In this document: positions 8,204 to 17,283 of the stretch, one piece after another | How positions within the stretch are numbered: the first letter of the stretch is position 1 | Layout of the letters: each line of letters opens with the position of its first letter | DNA from: UBA4877 sp002399345 | GTDB lineage: Bacteria > Bacillota > Thermoanaerobacteria > Thermoanaerobacterales > UBA4877 | Reading direction: 5' to 3' | Assembly: GCA_036752905.1 (NCBI GenBank) | Contig: DAIORT010000003.1 | Coordinates: 1 to 64,000 of the forward strand | DNA: 64,000 bases | Program-made: the position numbers and the translations under genes | Notes under the pieces: generated by a model | Databases searched by the model: none | What the model was told of the DNA's origin: nothing | The model's input: the letters and a program-made list of their open reading frames with translations, nothing else

Positions 8204-9859
8204 TCATTTATAAGCCAATGCTTTTTCCGCTGCTTTTTTGGCTTCTTCTATGGTAGTATTCCTTATTACGTCCTTAACCAAAGGAATAGACGAAGCACTC
8301 ATGCTGAACACATCCAGGCCCAATCCCAGCAGTATTTTGGTAGCTTCGGGGTCGCCGGCCATTTCGCCGCACATAGCTGTGTATATGCCATTTTTATGTG
8401 CCTCTTTAATGCAGTTCTTTATAAGTCTCAGTACTCCCGGCTGAAAATAATTATAATAACTTTTTACTCTTTGATTTCCCCTGTCCACTGCCAATGTATA
8501 CTGTGCTAGATCATTAGTTCCTATGCTGAAAAAGTCTACTTCTTTTGCTAATATATCCGCTGTCAGTGCAGCCGAAGGGATTTCCACCATTATACCGACC
8601 TCTATATCGAGATCATAGGGAATACCCTGCTGCATCAATTCGTTTTTTGCTTCATCGAGATATTTGTTAGCCCTCCGGACCTCGTTTACGTCGGATATCA
8701 TGGGATACATGATACTGACCTTTCCGTATGCGCTGGCCCTAAGTATGGCCCGAAGCTGCGTCTTAAATATATCGGGGTTATCTAGGCAGAAACGTATAGC
8801 CCGCCAACCCAGGAATGGATTTAATTCCTTGTCAAGGCCAAGGTATGCTATTTCTTTGTCACCGCCGATATCTAAAGTTCTTATGGTTACTCTGCGGCTT
8901 CCCATGGAGGTAACGGCTTTCTTATATGCTTCAAACTGTACCTCTTCCGTAGGCAGGTTGTTACGGTCCATATAAAGAAACTCTGTTCGGTAAAGTCCTA
9001 CACCTTCTGCACCGTTGGCCAAAGCGGCATCCACATCTTTGGGCTTGCCGATATTGGATTCCAGCTCGACCTTCCGTCCATCGCTGGTAACAGCAGGCAA
9101 GGTATTAAGGCTCTTTAGCCTTCTCCTGAAATTATTATAATCTTCTCTCTTTTTCATGTAGTCATTCAGAAGATCATTGTCAGGATTTACAAAAGCCTCT
9201 CCTTGATTTGCATCCACTATCACCATGTCGCCGTCTTTTATCTGTGACGTTACATTGCCCATGCCGACTATTGCAGGTATCTCCAGCGTCCTGGCTATGA
9301 TGGCGGTATGGGATGTCTTGCCTCCCTGATCGGTAAGGAAAGCCTCAATCCGAGATTTGTCCATCTGTGCGGTATCAGAAGGGCTTAATTCACTGGCTAT
9401 TAATATTGTTCCGCTGGGGAGCTCGGAAAGGTCATGTATCTGTCCGCGTAGGTTGGAAACAACTCTGTTTCCTACATCCTTTACATCGTCTGCTCTTTCC
9501 TTTAAATATTCGTTCTGCATATCACTGAAAATCCCTTGATACTTATTAACGGTCTCCTGCACAGCATACTCGGCTGTGACACCCTCGTCTTTTATATGAG
9601 ATTGTATCTCCGGTATGAATTCCGGATCATTCAGCATCATGATATGAGCGTCAAATATAGTAGCTGCGCCTTCACCGGTTTCTTTAGCCACTCTCTCCCT
9701 GACCCTTTTTAGTTGCACCTCAGACTCACTTATGGCTTTGTCTAACCGCGCAAGCTCATTTTTTGGATCTTTTGCGGTAGTCTTCTCTATCTTTAACTCC
9801 TTCTGCAAAAGATAGGCCTGGCCGATGGCAATGCCAGGCGAAACTTTTATGCCCCTCAT
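8204..9859 (-). CDS. ptsI: Phosphoenolpyruvate-protein phosphotransferase (PTS Enzyme I)
   Basis: Enzyme I takes phosphate from phosphoenolpyruvate and passes it to HPr, powering every PTS in the cell. The 551 residues contain the phospho-histidine site GGKTSHTAIIAR (His184), the PEP-binding barrel with RTEFLYMDR, and the MCGEMAGDP active-site cysteine motif near the C-terminus. I start at the ATG at 9859, seven bases after the ptsH stop, because the longer reading frame runs back into ptsH and lacks homology. It forms an operon with nagB and ptsH and has a terminator just downstream. Finding the general PTS enzymes inside an amino-sugar cluster is noteworthy. Confidence 0.98.
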   Translation of the reverse strand: MRGIKVSPGIAIGQAYLLQKELKIEKTTAKDPKNELARLDKAISESEVQLKRVRERVAKETGEGAATIFDAHIMMLNDPEFIPEIQSHIKDEGVTAEYAVQETVNKYQGIFSDMQNEYLKERADDVKDVGNRVVSNLRGQIHDLSELPSGTILIASELSPSDTAQMDKSRIEAFLTDQGGKTSHTAIIARTLEIPAIVGMGNVTSQIKDGDMVIVDANQGEAFVNPDNDLLNDYMKKREDYNNFRRRLKSLNTLPAVTSDGRKVELESNIGKPKDVDAALANGAEGVGLYRTEFLYMDRNNLPTEEVQFEAYKKAVTSMGSRRVTIRTLDIGGDKEIAYLGLDKELNPFLGWRAIRFCLDNPDIFKTQLRAILRASAYGKVSIMYPMISDVNEVRRANKYLDEAKNELMQQGIPYDLDIEVGIMVEIPSAALTADILAKEVDFFSIGTNDLAQYTLAVDRGNQRVKSYYNYFQPGVLRLIKNCIKEAHKNGIYTAMCGEMAGDPEATKILLGLGLDVFSMSASSIPLVKDVIRNTTIEEAKKAAEKALAYK

Positions 9860-9866
9860 TCCTAAC

Positions 9867-10130
9867 CTACTCCTCACCAAATTTACTTTCGACCAGCTTT
9901 GCCAAAGCATCCAGAGCGTCACTCTCATCTACGCCGCTGGCTGATATCCTTATCTTGCCTCCCTGTGCTACGCCGAGAGACAAAATACCCATTATGCTCT
10001 TGGCATTCACCTGCTTGCCATCTTTTTCGACCTTAATATCGCTTTTGTACTTGCTTGCTTCCTGAACAAACAAAGCAGCAGGCCTGGCGTGAAGCCCAGT
10101 CTTGTTCTGTAACGTAACCTCTCTATCCAT
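9867..10130 (-). CDS. ptsH: HPr phosphocarrier protein
   Basis: Small cytoplasmic carrier between Enzyme I and the sugar-specific IIA proteins. The 87 residues include the phospho-site GLHARPA (His14 here) and the regulatory serine in AKSIMGILSLG (Ser45 here), the site phosphorylated by HPr kinase in Firmicutes. This suggests the protein also takes part in carbon catabolite control. It lies between nagB and ptsI on the minus strand, seven bases upstream of the ptsI start. Confidence 0.98.
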   Translation of the reverse strand: MDREVTLQNKTGLHARPAALFVQEASKYKSDIKVEKDGKQVNAKSIMGILSLGVAQGGKIRISASGVDESDALDALAKLVESKFGEE

Positions 10131-10234
10131 CTTTAGTCTCCTTTCAGCAAAATCTCACACTTAATATTATACCATGTCGTGTATATAATGAAAGATAGGA
10201 AAATTTTGAATAACGTTTGCCTGCTAATTTTCTT

Positions 10235-10978
10235 TTATTTATTTTTTGCCAACATTTCCATTGCTGCTTCTTTATCCATTATTACCGTCGTATCATTATG
10301 AAGATGCAGAAAGGATGCTGGCACTTGGGTTGTAACCGAAGTGTTGTTTAAAAGCTTAGCCATGATACCGGCCTTTTTCTTTCCGGTAGCCATGAGAAGT
10401 ATTTTTTTTGCATTCATTATGGTACCCAGTCCCATGGTCACCGCTTTATCAGGCACAGTTTCTCCATCACTGAAAAACCTTGCGTTGGCTTGTCTCGTCT
10501 GCTTGGTTAGAGGTGTGACATGCGTACCTGTAACAAGCCTGTCAGCAGGCTCATTAAAGCCTATGTGCCCGTTGCCGCCTATGCCGAGTACCTGAAGATC
10601 TATACCGCCGGCTTTTTGTATATCGCTGTCATACTCCCTGCAAAATTCTTCTGCATCTTCCGCTTTACCATCGGGTATGTGTATATTCTCCTGCTTTATA
10701 TTAACATGGTTGAATAAATTCTCATTCATAAAATAGTGATAGCTCTGGTCATTCTCAGGACAAAGGCCGCAGTATTCATCCAGATTGAAGGTGATAACCT
10801 GTGAAAAATCAAGGCCTTCCTCATTGTACATCCTCACGAGTTCCTTATACATACCGACCGGCGTGCCTCCCGTGGCCAGTCCAAGAACCATATCCGGCTT
10901 TTTCCTTATCTCATCCGCTATAATCCTCGCCGCCGCCTTGCTCATTTCCTCATAGTCTTCTTTAATTATTGTTTTCAT
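10235..10978 (-). CDS. nagB: Glucosamine-6-phosphate deaminase NagB
   Basis: Converts glucosamine-6-phosphate to fructose-6-phosphate and ammonia, the exit of the amino-sugar pathway into glycolysis. The 247 residues carry the N-terminal substrate loop LATGGTPVG (34-42), the catalytic acid in NLDEY (Asp67) and the GNGHIGFNEP motif (about 135-144) with the ring-opening histidine (His138). It is the first gene of the nagB-ptsH-ptsI group, preceded by a good AGGT ribosome site. The length lacks the C-terminal allosteric extension of enteric NagB, as is usual in Firmicutes. Confidence 0.97.
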   Translation of the reverse strand: MKTIIKEDYEEMSKAAARIIADEIRKKPDMVLGLATGGTPVGMYKELVRMYNEEGLDFSQVITFNLDEYCGLCPENDQSYHYFMNENLFNHVNIKQENIHIPDGKAEDAEEFCREYDSDIQKAGGIDLQVLGIGGNGHIGFNEPADRLVTGTHVTPLTKQTRQANARFFSDGETVPDKAVTMGLGTIMNAKKILLMATGKKKAGIMAKLLNNTSVTTQVPASFLHLHNDTTVIMDKEAAMEMLAKNK

Positions 10979-11219
10979 TAATATTACCTCCCGTTCATTT
11001 ATAAATTCACATTGTATTTAAAAAATCTGGAAAATATATTCCATGTGTACCCGGTTATATATAATTTTATATGAGATTTATAAGCTGAAAATAAATAGAA
11101 ATCATCGCAAATATTATAACATATACATATATAGTTATATAGATAGGTTCATCATAAAAAAGGCTGCGCTTAATTGCCGCCATGATCTCTGTGCATAACC
11201 TGATAAAAATATACAATCG

Positions 11220-11388
11220 CAATACAGGCTCCACGAGTATTGGCTCCACTCCTTCAGCCCTGGCATCCGCATCCGAAACTACCAGGCCGACTATCCTTCC
11301 TTAAAATCATATTTAAGCCCCATATCACCTTCGTTTATAGAACCTCCGATTCTGCCGCTAATAACGCCCATGCAGGGTAACCCCGCAT
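11220..11388 (-). pseudogene. Frameshifted coding remnant, family unknown
   Basis: Between nagB and the UPF0182 gene (10979-11398) the minus strand has two overlapping protein-like stretches in different frames. One contains MGVISGRIGGSINEGDMG and ends near 11291. The next continues in another frame with GLVVSDADARAEGVEPIL from about 11300 down to about 11226. Read together they look like one gene fragment broken by a single frameshift, without a start. I do not recognise the family. The remaining AT-rich 10979-11219 shows no clear gene. Confidence 0.35.
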
Positions 11389-11398
11389 GTTTATGTCT

Positions 11399-14110
11399 TC
11401 ACTCGTTATTTATTAAGTTCCCAAGCTTATCCATGAGGGTGCCGAACTGCGAAAAGTCACCGTTTTTTAAAGCTTTGACAGCTTTATTATAGGTGTTCTT
11501 TATATTATCCAGAACATCGGGGGCTGCGCCTTTAGTAGCCGGCTTGCTTGTTTGTGGTTTTCCTTCAATCAGTTCATCCAGGGCATGGCTTATGTCGTCA
11601 GCCATCACTATCCGAGATCCGTCGGACACAATCACCCTCTTGACCTCAGGTATGCTGTTCTCGTTGCCGGATGCAATGTATAAAGGCTCCACATAGAGTA
11701 TGGATTTATCTATGGGAACCACCAGGGTATTCCCTCTTATGACCGATGATCCACCCTGGTTCCAAAGGGTTATCTGCTGGGATATATGTGCATCCTCATC
11801 AATGCGGGATTCAAACTCCAGCGGCCCATATACGTGTGTACTCTTTGGAAAGTCATATACCTTAAGTATCGGTTTGCCCGTGTCCCTGTCCATATAGCCT
11901 GTCATCCAGGAAACCATATTGTTTTTGGTGGCAGGAGTGTAGGGTACCATCAGCATCAAATCCTCTTTATTGCTTTCTTTCAGTCCCATGTAGATATACT
12001 GAGACTCTATATCTTGTACCTCATCCTGGTACTTTTCTTTAGCTATCTCCCAAAGATCCTCCTTGTTGTAAAAGACCTGCGTATCATTCATATGATAAGT
12101 CTTATACACCTCGGACTGTATATTAAAGAGTGTTTGTGGATACCTGACATGCTCTTTAAGGCCCTCCGGCATTTCCTCATAGGGCTTAAAGAGCGACGGG
12201 TATAACTTCCTGTAAACCTGAACCACAGGATCATTTTTATCATAGATATAGAAATTAGTAGATCCATCGTAGGCGTTGACAGTAACCTTCACCGAGTTCC
12301 TTATATAATTAAACCTCGCACCCTCAGCCTCATATTCAGTGGAATAAGGGAAATTGTCGCTTACCGTATATGCATCGACCATCCAATAAAGTTTCCCATT
12401 GTCGATCACAAGATAAGGGTCTTTATCATACTTTAAGAAAGGTGCAATAGCCTTTACCCTGTCCTCTATGTTTCTATTTATCAATATCCTGCTCTGCGAG
12501 TTGATATCTCCCGAAAATAATATCCTTACGTCTCCCGTATAAATTGTATATAAAATGCGATTAAGAAAGTTTAATTTCGTACCGGATTTCCCCTGATAAA
12601 CGGTATATTTATTCGCTTCCCCCGAGCCGGCGGGATAGTCAAACTCCTTAGCATTGGTATTCACTATAGCATAGTCGTCCGTAATTTCCCCAAAGTATAT
12701 CTCCGGCCTGTTTATTTTTATATCTCCTTCCGGGGGTATGTCCTTTACCGTAAACATGGGTTGGCCTTCCTGATTAACACTGTTTACGGGTGTAACCACC
12801 GCGCCATAGCCGTGGGTATATATAAGATGCATATTGATCCATGACCTGGCCTGTTCGGAAAGCCTGCTCTTATCCAGCTCCCTTGCCGAAAGGAATACCT
12901 CGGTGGGTTTACCGTCAATATCATATCTGTCTACGTCCACGTCGTTAAACCTATAATACATCCTTATACCTTGTAGCTGATTATATACCTGTATGACCGG
13001 CCGGTAATCATTTATCTTTATATTTTCAACGGTACCTTTGTTTTCATCCATATCGACATTGGCTATATCACGAACCTCGCCGAAGTTTTCCCTGTCTATC
13101 TCGCCCAGGCCGTATGCCATCTGTGTCATCTTAATATTATTCTTTATATATGGCTTCTCCTTTGAGTATTCGTTAGGCGACACCACAAAATTCTGTACGA
13201 CGGCGGATGATATATACGATACCAGCATAATGGCCGCCACCGCAATCGGCCCTACAGCGGTAAGCTTAATATTTCTCTTTATGGCTCCCACTGCAAATAA
13301 TATACCCGCCGCTATACACGCAATGATGAGTATACGGTTAAAAAGCAGTATCACATTGATATCCGTATATCCCGCGCCATTCACGATTCCCCGCGTTGAA
13401 CCAAGCAAATTAAACCCTTTCAGATAATATCCGAATGAAAGCAGTACAAAAAATACCAATCCCAGTATTGCGGCCTGGTTTATTGCAATCATTATAATTT
13501 CCTTATTGGGTATCGAACTAAATGCATGCTTTTCCTCCGAATACCTGAAAAACCTGGTTGTATTGGAATAATACATAAACATATACAATACGATGGTGAG
13601 CCCTGCCAAAACAGCTATAAATAACATAATAAACCTATATGTTTTATTTAAAAATGGAAGTTTCAACAGATAAAAACTTACGTCTTTGCTGAATATAGGA
13701 TCTTTTAAACCAAAATTTGATGAATAGCAAAAGTTTAAAAAGTCCTGCCACATATCACCCGCAAACTTTATAGCCATAACCGCGGATACCAGAACCGAGC
13801 CCCATATAACCAGTCCCGTAAGCCTACCGGTTTGTCTGCCGGACAGTTCGTCACCGGTATACTTCATATAATCTTTCTTTATTTTATTAAAATAAAAGTA
13901 AAGAAGAAAGAACAATATTACAAATACCGGTATGCCCAGCTTAAGCTCGGTATAAAACCTTGCAAAAAATATTTTTCCATAATTCAGGCTGGACAACCAT
14001 TGATAATTTACTATAACTCCCGCACCCGCTGATATCACTAACAATACTATAACCACCAGCGCAATTATGTATAATAACCAGCGTCCGGAGAACTTAAACC
14101 GATTCGGCAT
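11399..14110 (-). CDS. UPF0182 family large membrane protein
   Basis: A 903-residue protein of the UPF0182 (COG1615) family, whose function is not established. About seven membrane segments occupy the first third (for example near residues 14-38, 50-68, 90-110, 160-180). They are followed by a long soluble domain, probably outside the cell, and a short charged C-terminal tail. I start at the ATG at 14110, which has a GAGGTGG ribosome site five bases upstream, rather than the GTG three codons earlier that overlaps that site. It has no operon partner. A gene for an exported phosphatase ends just upstream with its own terminator. Length and layout are normal for the family. Confidence 0.93.
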   Translation of the reverse strand: MPNRFKFSGRWLLYIIALVVIVLLVISAGAGVIVNYQWLSSLNYGKIFFARFYTELKLGIPVFVILFFLLYFYFNKIKKDYMKYTGDELSGRQTGRLTGLVIWGSVLVSAVMAIKFAGDMWQDFLNFCYSSNFGLKDPIFSKDVSFYLLKLPFLNKTYRFIMLFIAVLAGLTIVLYMFMYYSNTTRFFRYSEEKHAFSSIPNKEIIMIAINQAAILGLVFFVLLSFGYYLKGFNLLGSTRGIVNGAGYTDINVILLFNRILIIACIAAGILFAVGAIKRNIKLTAVGPIAVAAIMLVSYISSAVVQNFVVSPNEYSKEKPYIKNNIKMTQMAYGLGEIDRENFGEVRDIANVDMDENKGTVENIKINDYRPVIQVYNQLQGIRMYYRFNDVDVDRYDIDGKPTEVFLSARELDKSRLSEQARSWINMHLIYTHGYGAVVTPVNSVNQEGQPMFTVKDIPPEGDIKINRPEIYFGEITDDYAIVNTNAKEFDYPAGSGEANKYTVYQGKSGTKLNFLNRILYTIYTGDVRILFSGDINSQSRILINRNIEDRVKAIAPFLKYDKDPYLVIDNGKLYWMVDAYTVSDNFPYSTEYEAEGARFNYIRNSVKVTVNAYDGSTNFYIYDKNDPVVQVYRKLYPSLFKPYEEMPEGLKEHVRYPQTLFNIQSEVYKTYHMNDTQVFYNKEDLWEIAKEKYQDEVQDIESQYIYMGLKESNKEDLMLMVPYTPATKNNMVSWMTGYMDRDTGKPILKVYDFPKSTHVYGPLEFESRIDEDAHISQQITLWNQGGSSVIRGNTLVVPIDKSILYVEPLYIASGNENSIPEVKRVIVSDGSRIVMADDISHALDELIEGKPQTSKPATKGAAPDVLDNIKNTYNKAVKALKNGDFSQFGTLMDKLGNLINNE

Positions 14111-14149
14111 CTTTACCACCTCATGATTAATATTAGCACAAAAACAAAA

Positions 14150-14184
14150 AAATAAAAAACGAGGCCATGCTCCATAGCATGGCC
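14150..14184 (-). terminator. Rho-independent terminator after the LysM phosphatase gene
   Basis: A perfect 9-bp GC-rich stem (14163-14171 with 14176-14184) with a 4-base loop, followed on the minus strand by a long T-rich tract. It lies 11 bp past the stop of the upstream gene. Confidence 0.85.
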
Positions 14185-14194
14185 CACAATATTT

Positions 14195-16591
14195 CTATTT
14201 TTTAGGAAGAGTCAGTTTCTGCCCTGCATGAATCCTCATAGGGTTATTTATTTTATCCCTGTTAAGTGAAAATATTTCCATGTAACGCCTGCCGTTTCCC
14301 AGCTGTCTGTTGGCTATACCCCACAAGCAGTCTCCTTTAGCAACAATATAATATGATGCCGGCTGTTTTGGAGGCTTAGAAGCAGGATTTTCCGGTTTTT
14401 GTGAAGGCTTGCCGGTATCAGAAGGCATTCCGGATAGATTGGTCTTCAAAACCTTTATTTTCTCCGGCTTCATCCCGCCCGAGAGCAGATAATTCTCTGC
14501 AGCCTTGGAGAGATCGGTCTTATCTAAATCACCGCTTCCTGCAATAGCCGTAAGCATATCAAGCACATCCTGGGAAATTACATCATACTTTTCCGTCCCC
14601 TTTTGGATATTGTAGTAGTTAGCATAGCTCGTCATATAGTCATCCACTATCTGGTCTTTTGTCGCTCCCATAAGCGACTCTGCCAGTACTGCAAAGAAAC
14701 CTGCACGGTCCTTGCCCTCTGTGCAGTGGAAAAGATAGGGTCCTTTATTATCAGCCATAAATGTAAAGCCCTTGGCCATTCCTGATTTAAACTCATCGCT
14801 GGAATAGGCCAGGCCCATGTTTAAAGGCAATACGTGATTATTTTTATAGAGCCCAGCATAGTATGGAGACGCAAAATCATCCGCAGCCATATACTTATTG
14901 ATATTATCTGCAGAGTCCGCCAGGTTGACCACCGTATTTACCTTCGCGTTCTTCATGAGCTTATCCGCATAGGCGGCGCGTCCAATTTCATTATTTACCG
15001 GACTTGAGCTGCGGTAGAGCACACCTTTCGCGATGCCGCCCATCTCTATATTACGGAAGTTCGCAAAAACCTCGTCGGATGAATAATCCGCACGGTTATT
15101 TGTACGGCTCAGATTACGTATCTCATACTGCGTGAGATATCCCTCCGGCTGGGTGAGCATGATCGTAAATTTGCTTCCCTTGTCTATCTTGGCAATTACA
15201 TTGAGTTTCCCATAGTTAATACATATGCCTATATTTTCCTGGCCGGGATAAGCACGTACCAGCGGCTGTCCGTTATCTACAAAATAGCCGTCCAGATACG
15301 GTGCCTCAATCACAAAACCATTGTCAAACACAACGGTCACCATATCTCCGAACTTAATTCCCAATTTATTAAAATCATCAATCTTTATATCGGATACGGC
15401 ATGGCCATATTTCTCTATTTCCGTTACCGTACCGGAAATATTGGGCATTTTGTAGATAGAATCACCCGAAAGCTTTGCCTTGAGTGCTTCTATCTCTCCC
15501 GATGTCATGCCGATATTCTTCAGATAGTTCTGCGCGGCATCTGCAAGGTCAATATGCGAAATATCCACGCCCTTCTCCAGTCCGCATACATTTGTAGTCA
15601 GTGAAGATATGACATTGCTTTTTGCGATCGCCTTGTACTGATCGGTTCCCTCTTTAATTCCATAATAATTATCATATGTCGTCATATAGTCCGAAACAAC
15701 CTCATCAAGCTTTGCACCCATCAGGCACTCTAAAACAGTACTCACAAAACCTGCACGGTCTTTGCCTTCCGTGCAATGGACAAGATACGGGCCGTCGTTA
15801 TTGATCATGAACCGCAGCCCGTCTGCTAATTTGCTCCCGAATTCCTCTGATGCAAAATCAACGCCCATATTGAGGGGCTTAACCTTGCCTGATTGATAAA
15901 GTGACTTATAGTAAGGGGAATCAAAATCTTTTGACGCGATGGAAGCCTTTATTTCCTCATCGGAATCAGCCAGATTGATTGCCGCCTTAATACCGGCTGC
16001 ATCCGCCAGTTCGTCCGCATAAGCGGCGCGGCCTATGGAATTATTTACAGGACTTGAGCTCCTGTATAATACACCCGGTTTTATACCCGTCGTGGTTATA
16101 CTGCGGAAGTTTGCAAAAACAGAGTCTGCAGCATAATCAGAGCGATCATTGGAGCGTTTGAGCTGGTGAATTTGATACTCAGTGAGATAACCCGCCTTTT
16201 CCGACAGACCAAAGGTTACCTTGTCACCCTCCTTAACATTATATGTTTTGGAGAAGTTACCCATATTTGTTGCAACTACGAGCAGGTTATTGTCCTGGTC
16301 GTCGCGTACAACATTGCTTCCCGAATCCACATCACTGTAGTTTGTGCAAAACGGTATATTAAGCGTAGTACTCCCTGCCGTGACCTTTAGCATGTCACCG
16401 GGCTCGTAGCCGGCATCATAAAGGGCTTTCGGCTTTATATTCATTGTGATGTTACCGTATTTCTGCACTTCGGTTATCGTCCCTGATACGGGGGCTAAAT
16501 CAGCGGTGTCCGCTGCCATAGCCGGAACTGACATTGAAAACACCATCATAAACACAACCAGTGCCGAAACAATTCTCTTTACGTCCCTCAT
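14195..16591 (-). CDS. Exported tandem tyrosine-phosphatase protein with C-terminal LysM
   Basis: The 798 residues begin with a signal peptide (about 1-27, ending AMA). Two homologous units of about 350 residues follow. Each has a beta-rich N-terminal part and a phosphatase part containing GVLYRSSSPVNN and the signature HCTEGKDRAG, at 272-281 (Cys273) and 622-631 (Cys623). These are C-x5-R loops of the bacterial tyrosine/serine phosphatase family (Y_phosphatase3-like). A Pro/Lys/Ser-rich linker (about 721-746) leads to a LysM domain (747-798) that would hold the protein on peptidoglycan. Both catalytic loops are intact. The substrate is unknown and could be a phosphorylated protein, lipid or inositol phosphate outside the membrane. 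It appears monocistronic. Confidence 0.9.
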   Translation of the reverse strand: MRDVKRIVSALVVFMMVFSMSVPAMAADTADLAPVSGTITEVQKYGNITMNIKPKALYDAGYEPGDMLKVTAGSTTLNIPFCTNYSDVDSGSNVVRDDQDNNLLVVATNMGNFSKTYNVKEGDKVTFGLSEKAGYLTEYQIHQLKRSNDRSDYAADSVFANFRSITTTGIKPGVLYRSSSPVNNSIGRAAYADELADAAGIKAAINLADSDEEIKASIASKDFDSPYYKSLYQSGKVKPLNMGVDFASEEFGSKLADGLRFMINNDGPYLVHCTEGKDRAGFVSTVLECLMGAKLDEVVSDYMTTYDNYYGIKEGTDQYKAIAKSNVISSLTTNVCGLEKGVDISHIDLADAAQNYLKNIGMTSGEIEALKAKLSGDSIYKMPNISGTVTEIEKYGHAVSDIKIDDFNKLGIKFGDMVTVVFDNGFVIEAPYLDGYFVDNGQPLVRAYPGQENIGICINYGKLNVIAKIDKGSKFTIMLTQPEGYLTQYEIRNLSRTNNRADYSSDEVFANFRNIEMGGIAKGVLYRSSSPVNNEIGRAAYADKLMKNAKVNTVVNLADSADNINKYMAADDFASPYYAGLYKNNHVLPLNMGLAYSSDEFKSGMAKGFTFMADNKGPYLFHCTEGKDRAGFFAVLAESLMGATKDQIVDDYMTSYANYYNIQKGTEKYDVISQDVLDMLTAIAGSGDLDKTDLSKAAENYLLSGGMKPEKIKVLKTNLSGMPSDTGKPSQKPENPASKPPKQPASYYIVAKGDCLWGIANRQLGNGRRYMEIFSLNRDKINNPMRIHAGQKLTLPKK

Positions 16592-16721
16592 ACCTTACCT
16601 CCTCAAATTATATCTGTAATACACTCTATATAAAATTCGACATTTTATTAATATTACCTTCTTTATTTTCTGCACATTTTTTAACAAAATAATATGGCAG
16701 TTTAAATTTAATTACAATTTG

Positions 16722-16757
16722 TGGACATAAAGAAACATCCGGTAAAACCGGATGTTG
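16722..16757 (-). terminator. Rho-independent terminator of the osmC-lpd-lplA-marR operon
   Basis: A perfect 9-bp stem AACATCCGG / CCGGATGTT (16734-16742, 16748-16756) with a 5-base loop, followed on the minus strand by TTTCTTTA. It lies 14 bp beyond the marR stop. Confidence 0.75.
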
Positions 16758-16770
16758 CGAAATATTCAAT

Positions 16771-17220
16771 TTATTTCTGTGAATTATTTTTAAGTACATT
16801 CGATGTCATCTTGTCAAGCGAATTTTTCAAAATCTGCAGATCCTGCTGGCTGATGCCGGCTATGGTATCATGCATAAATTTATCTGCTATGGGTAGGAGT
16901 TTTTCGCACAACCGTGTGCCCTTATTCGATAAAGACAGCTGCTTAATCCGTTTGTCATCGTTACTGTGTAAACGAATTAAAAGACCATCCTGTTCCATCT
17001 TTTGTATCACCCTCACCACCGTGGGTTCTTTAATGGACATTTTTTCTGCCAGTGCGCTTTGTGTAATACAGTCGTTGGTATAGATATAATACAAGGCTAT
17101 CCACTGAGACCTTGTAATATTATACGGGATAAGTCTTTTTTCCATTGCCTGTGAAATAATCTTTGCGCTTTTGCTTGTTATAAAGGCCATACAGTCATCC
17201 AAATTGAACATTGCATTCAC
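16771..17220 (-). CDS. MarR-family transcriptional regulator with OhrR-like N-terminal cysteine
   Basis: A 149-residue winged-helix regulator of the MarR family. The DNA-binding part covers about residues 50-105 (TQSALAEKMSIKEPTVVRVI recognition region, then the DDKRIKQLSL wing). Cys10 lies in the first helix in LDDCMAF, much like the peroxide-sensing cysteine of OhrR proteins. This supports, but does not prove, redox sensing. It is the last gene of the osmC-lpd-lplA-marR operon, 63 bp after lplA, and probably controls that operon. A 10-bp palindrome by the operon promoter (20437-20446) is a candidate site. Confidence 0.9.
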   Translation of the reverse strand: MNAMFNLDDCMAFITSKSAKIISQAMEKRLIPYNITRSQWIALYYIYTNDCITQSALAEKMSIKEPTVVRVIQKMEQDGLLIRLHSNDDKRIKQLSLSNKGTRLCEKLLPIADKFMHDTIAGISQQDLQILKNSLDKMTSNVLKNNSQK

Positions 17221-17283
17221 CTACTAATACTTTTTCTTTCTATCTTATCATATTTTTCTCTACATTTGCACATTCTTTACCTA

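Noticed and set aside
11067..11249. Minus-strand open frame of 60 codons
   Set aside because: No ribosome site, and the C-terminal half is low-complexity Ile/Tyr-rich. Its upstream part belongs to the frameshifted remnant already listed.
11786..12205. Plus-strand open frame of 139 codons
   Set aside because: Antisense to the UPF0182 coding sequence with no independent evidence.
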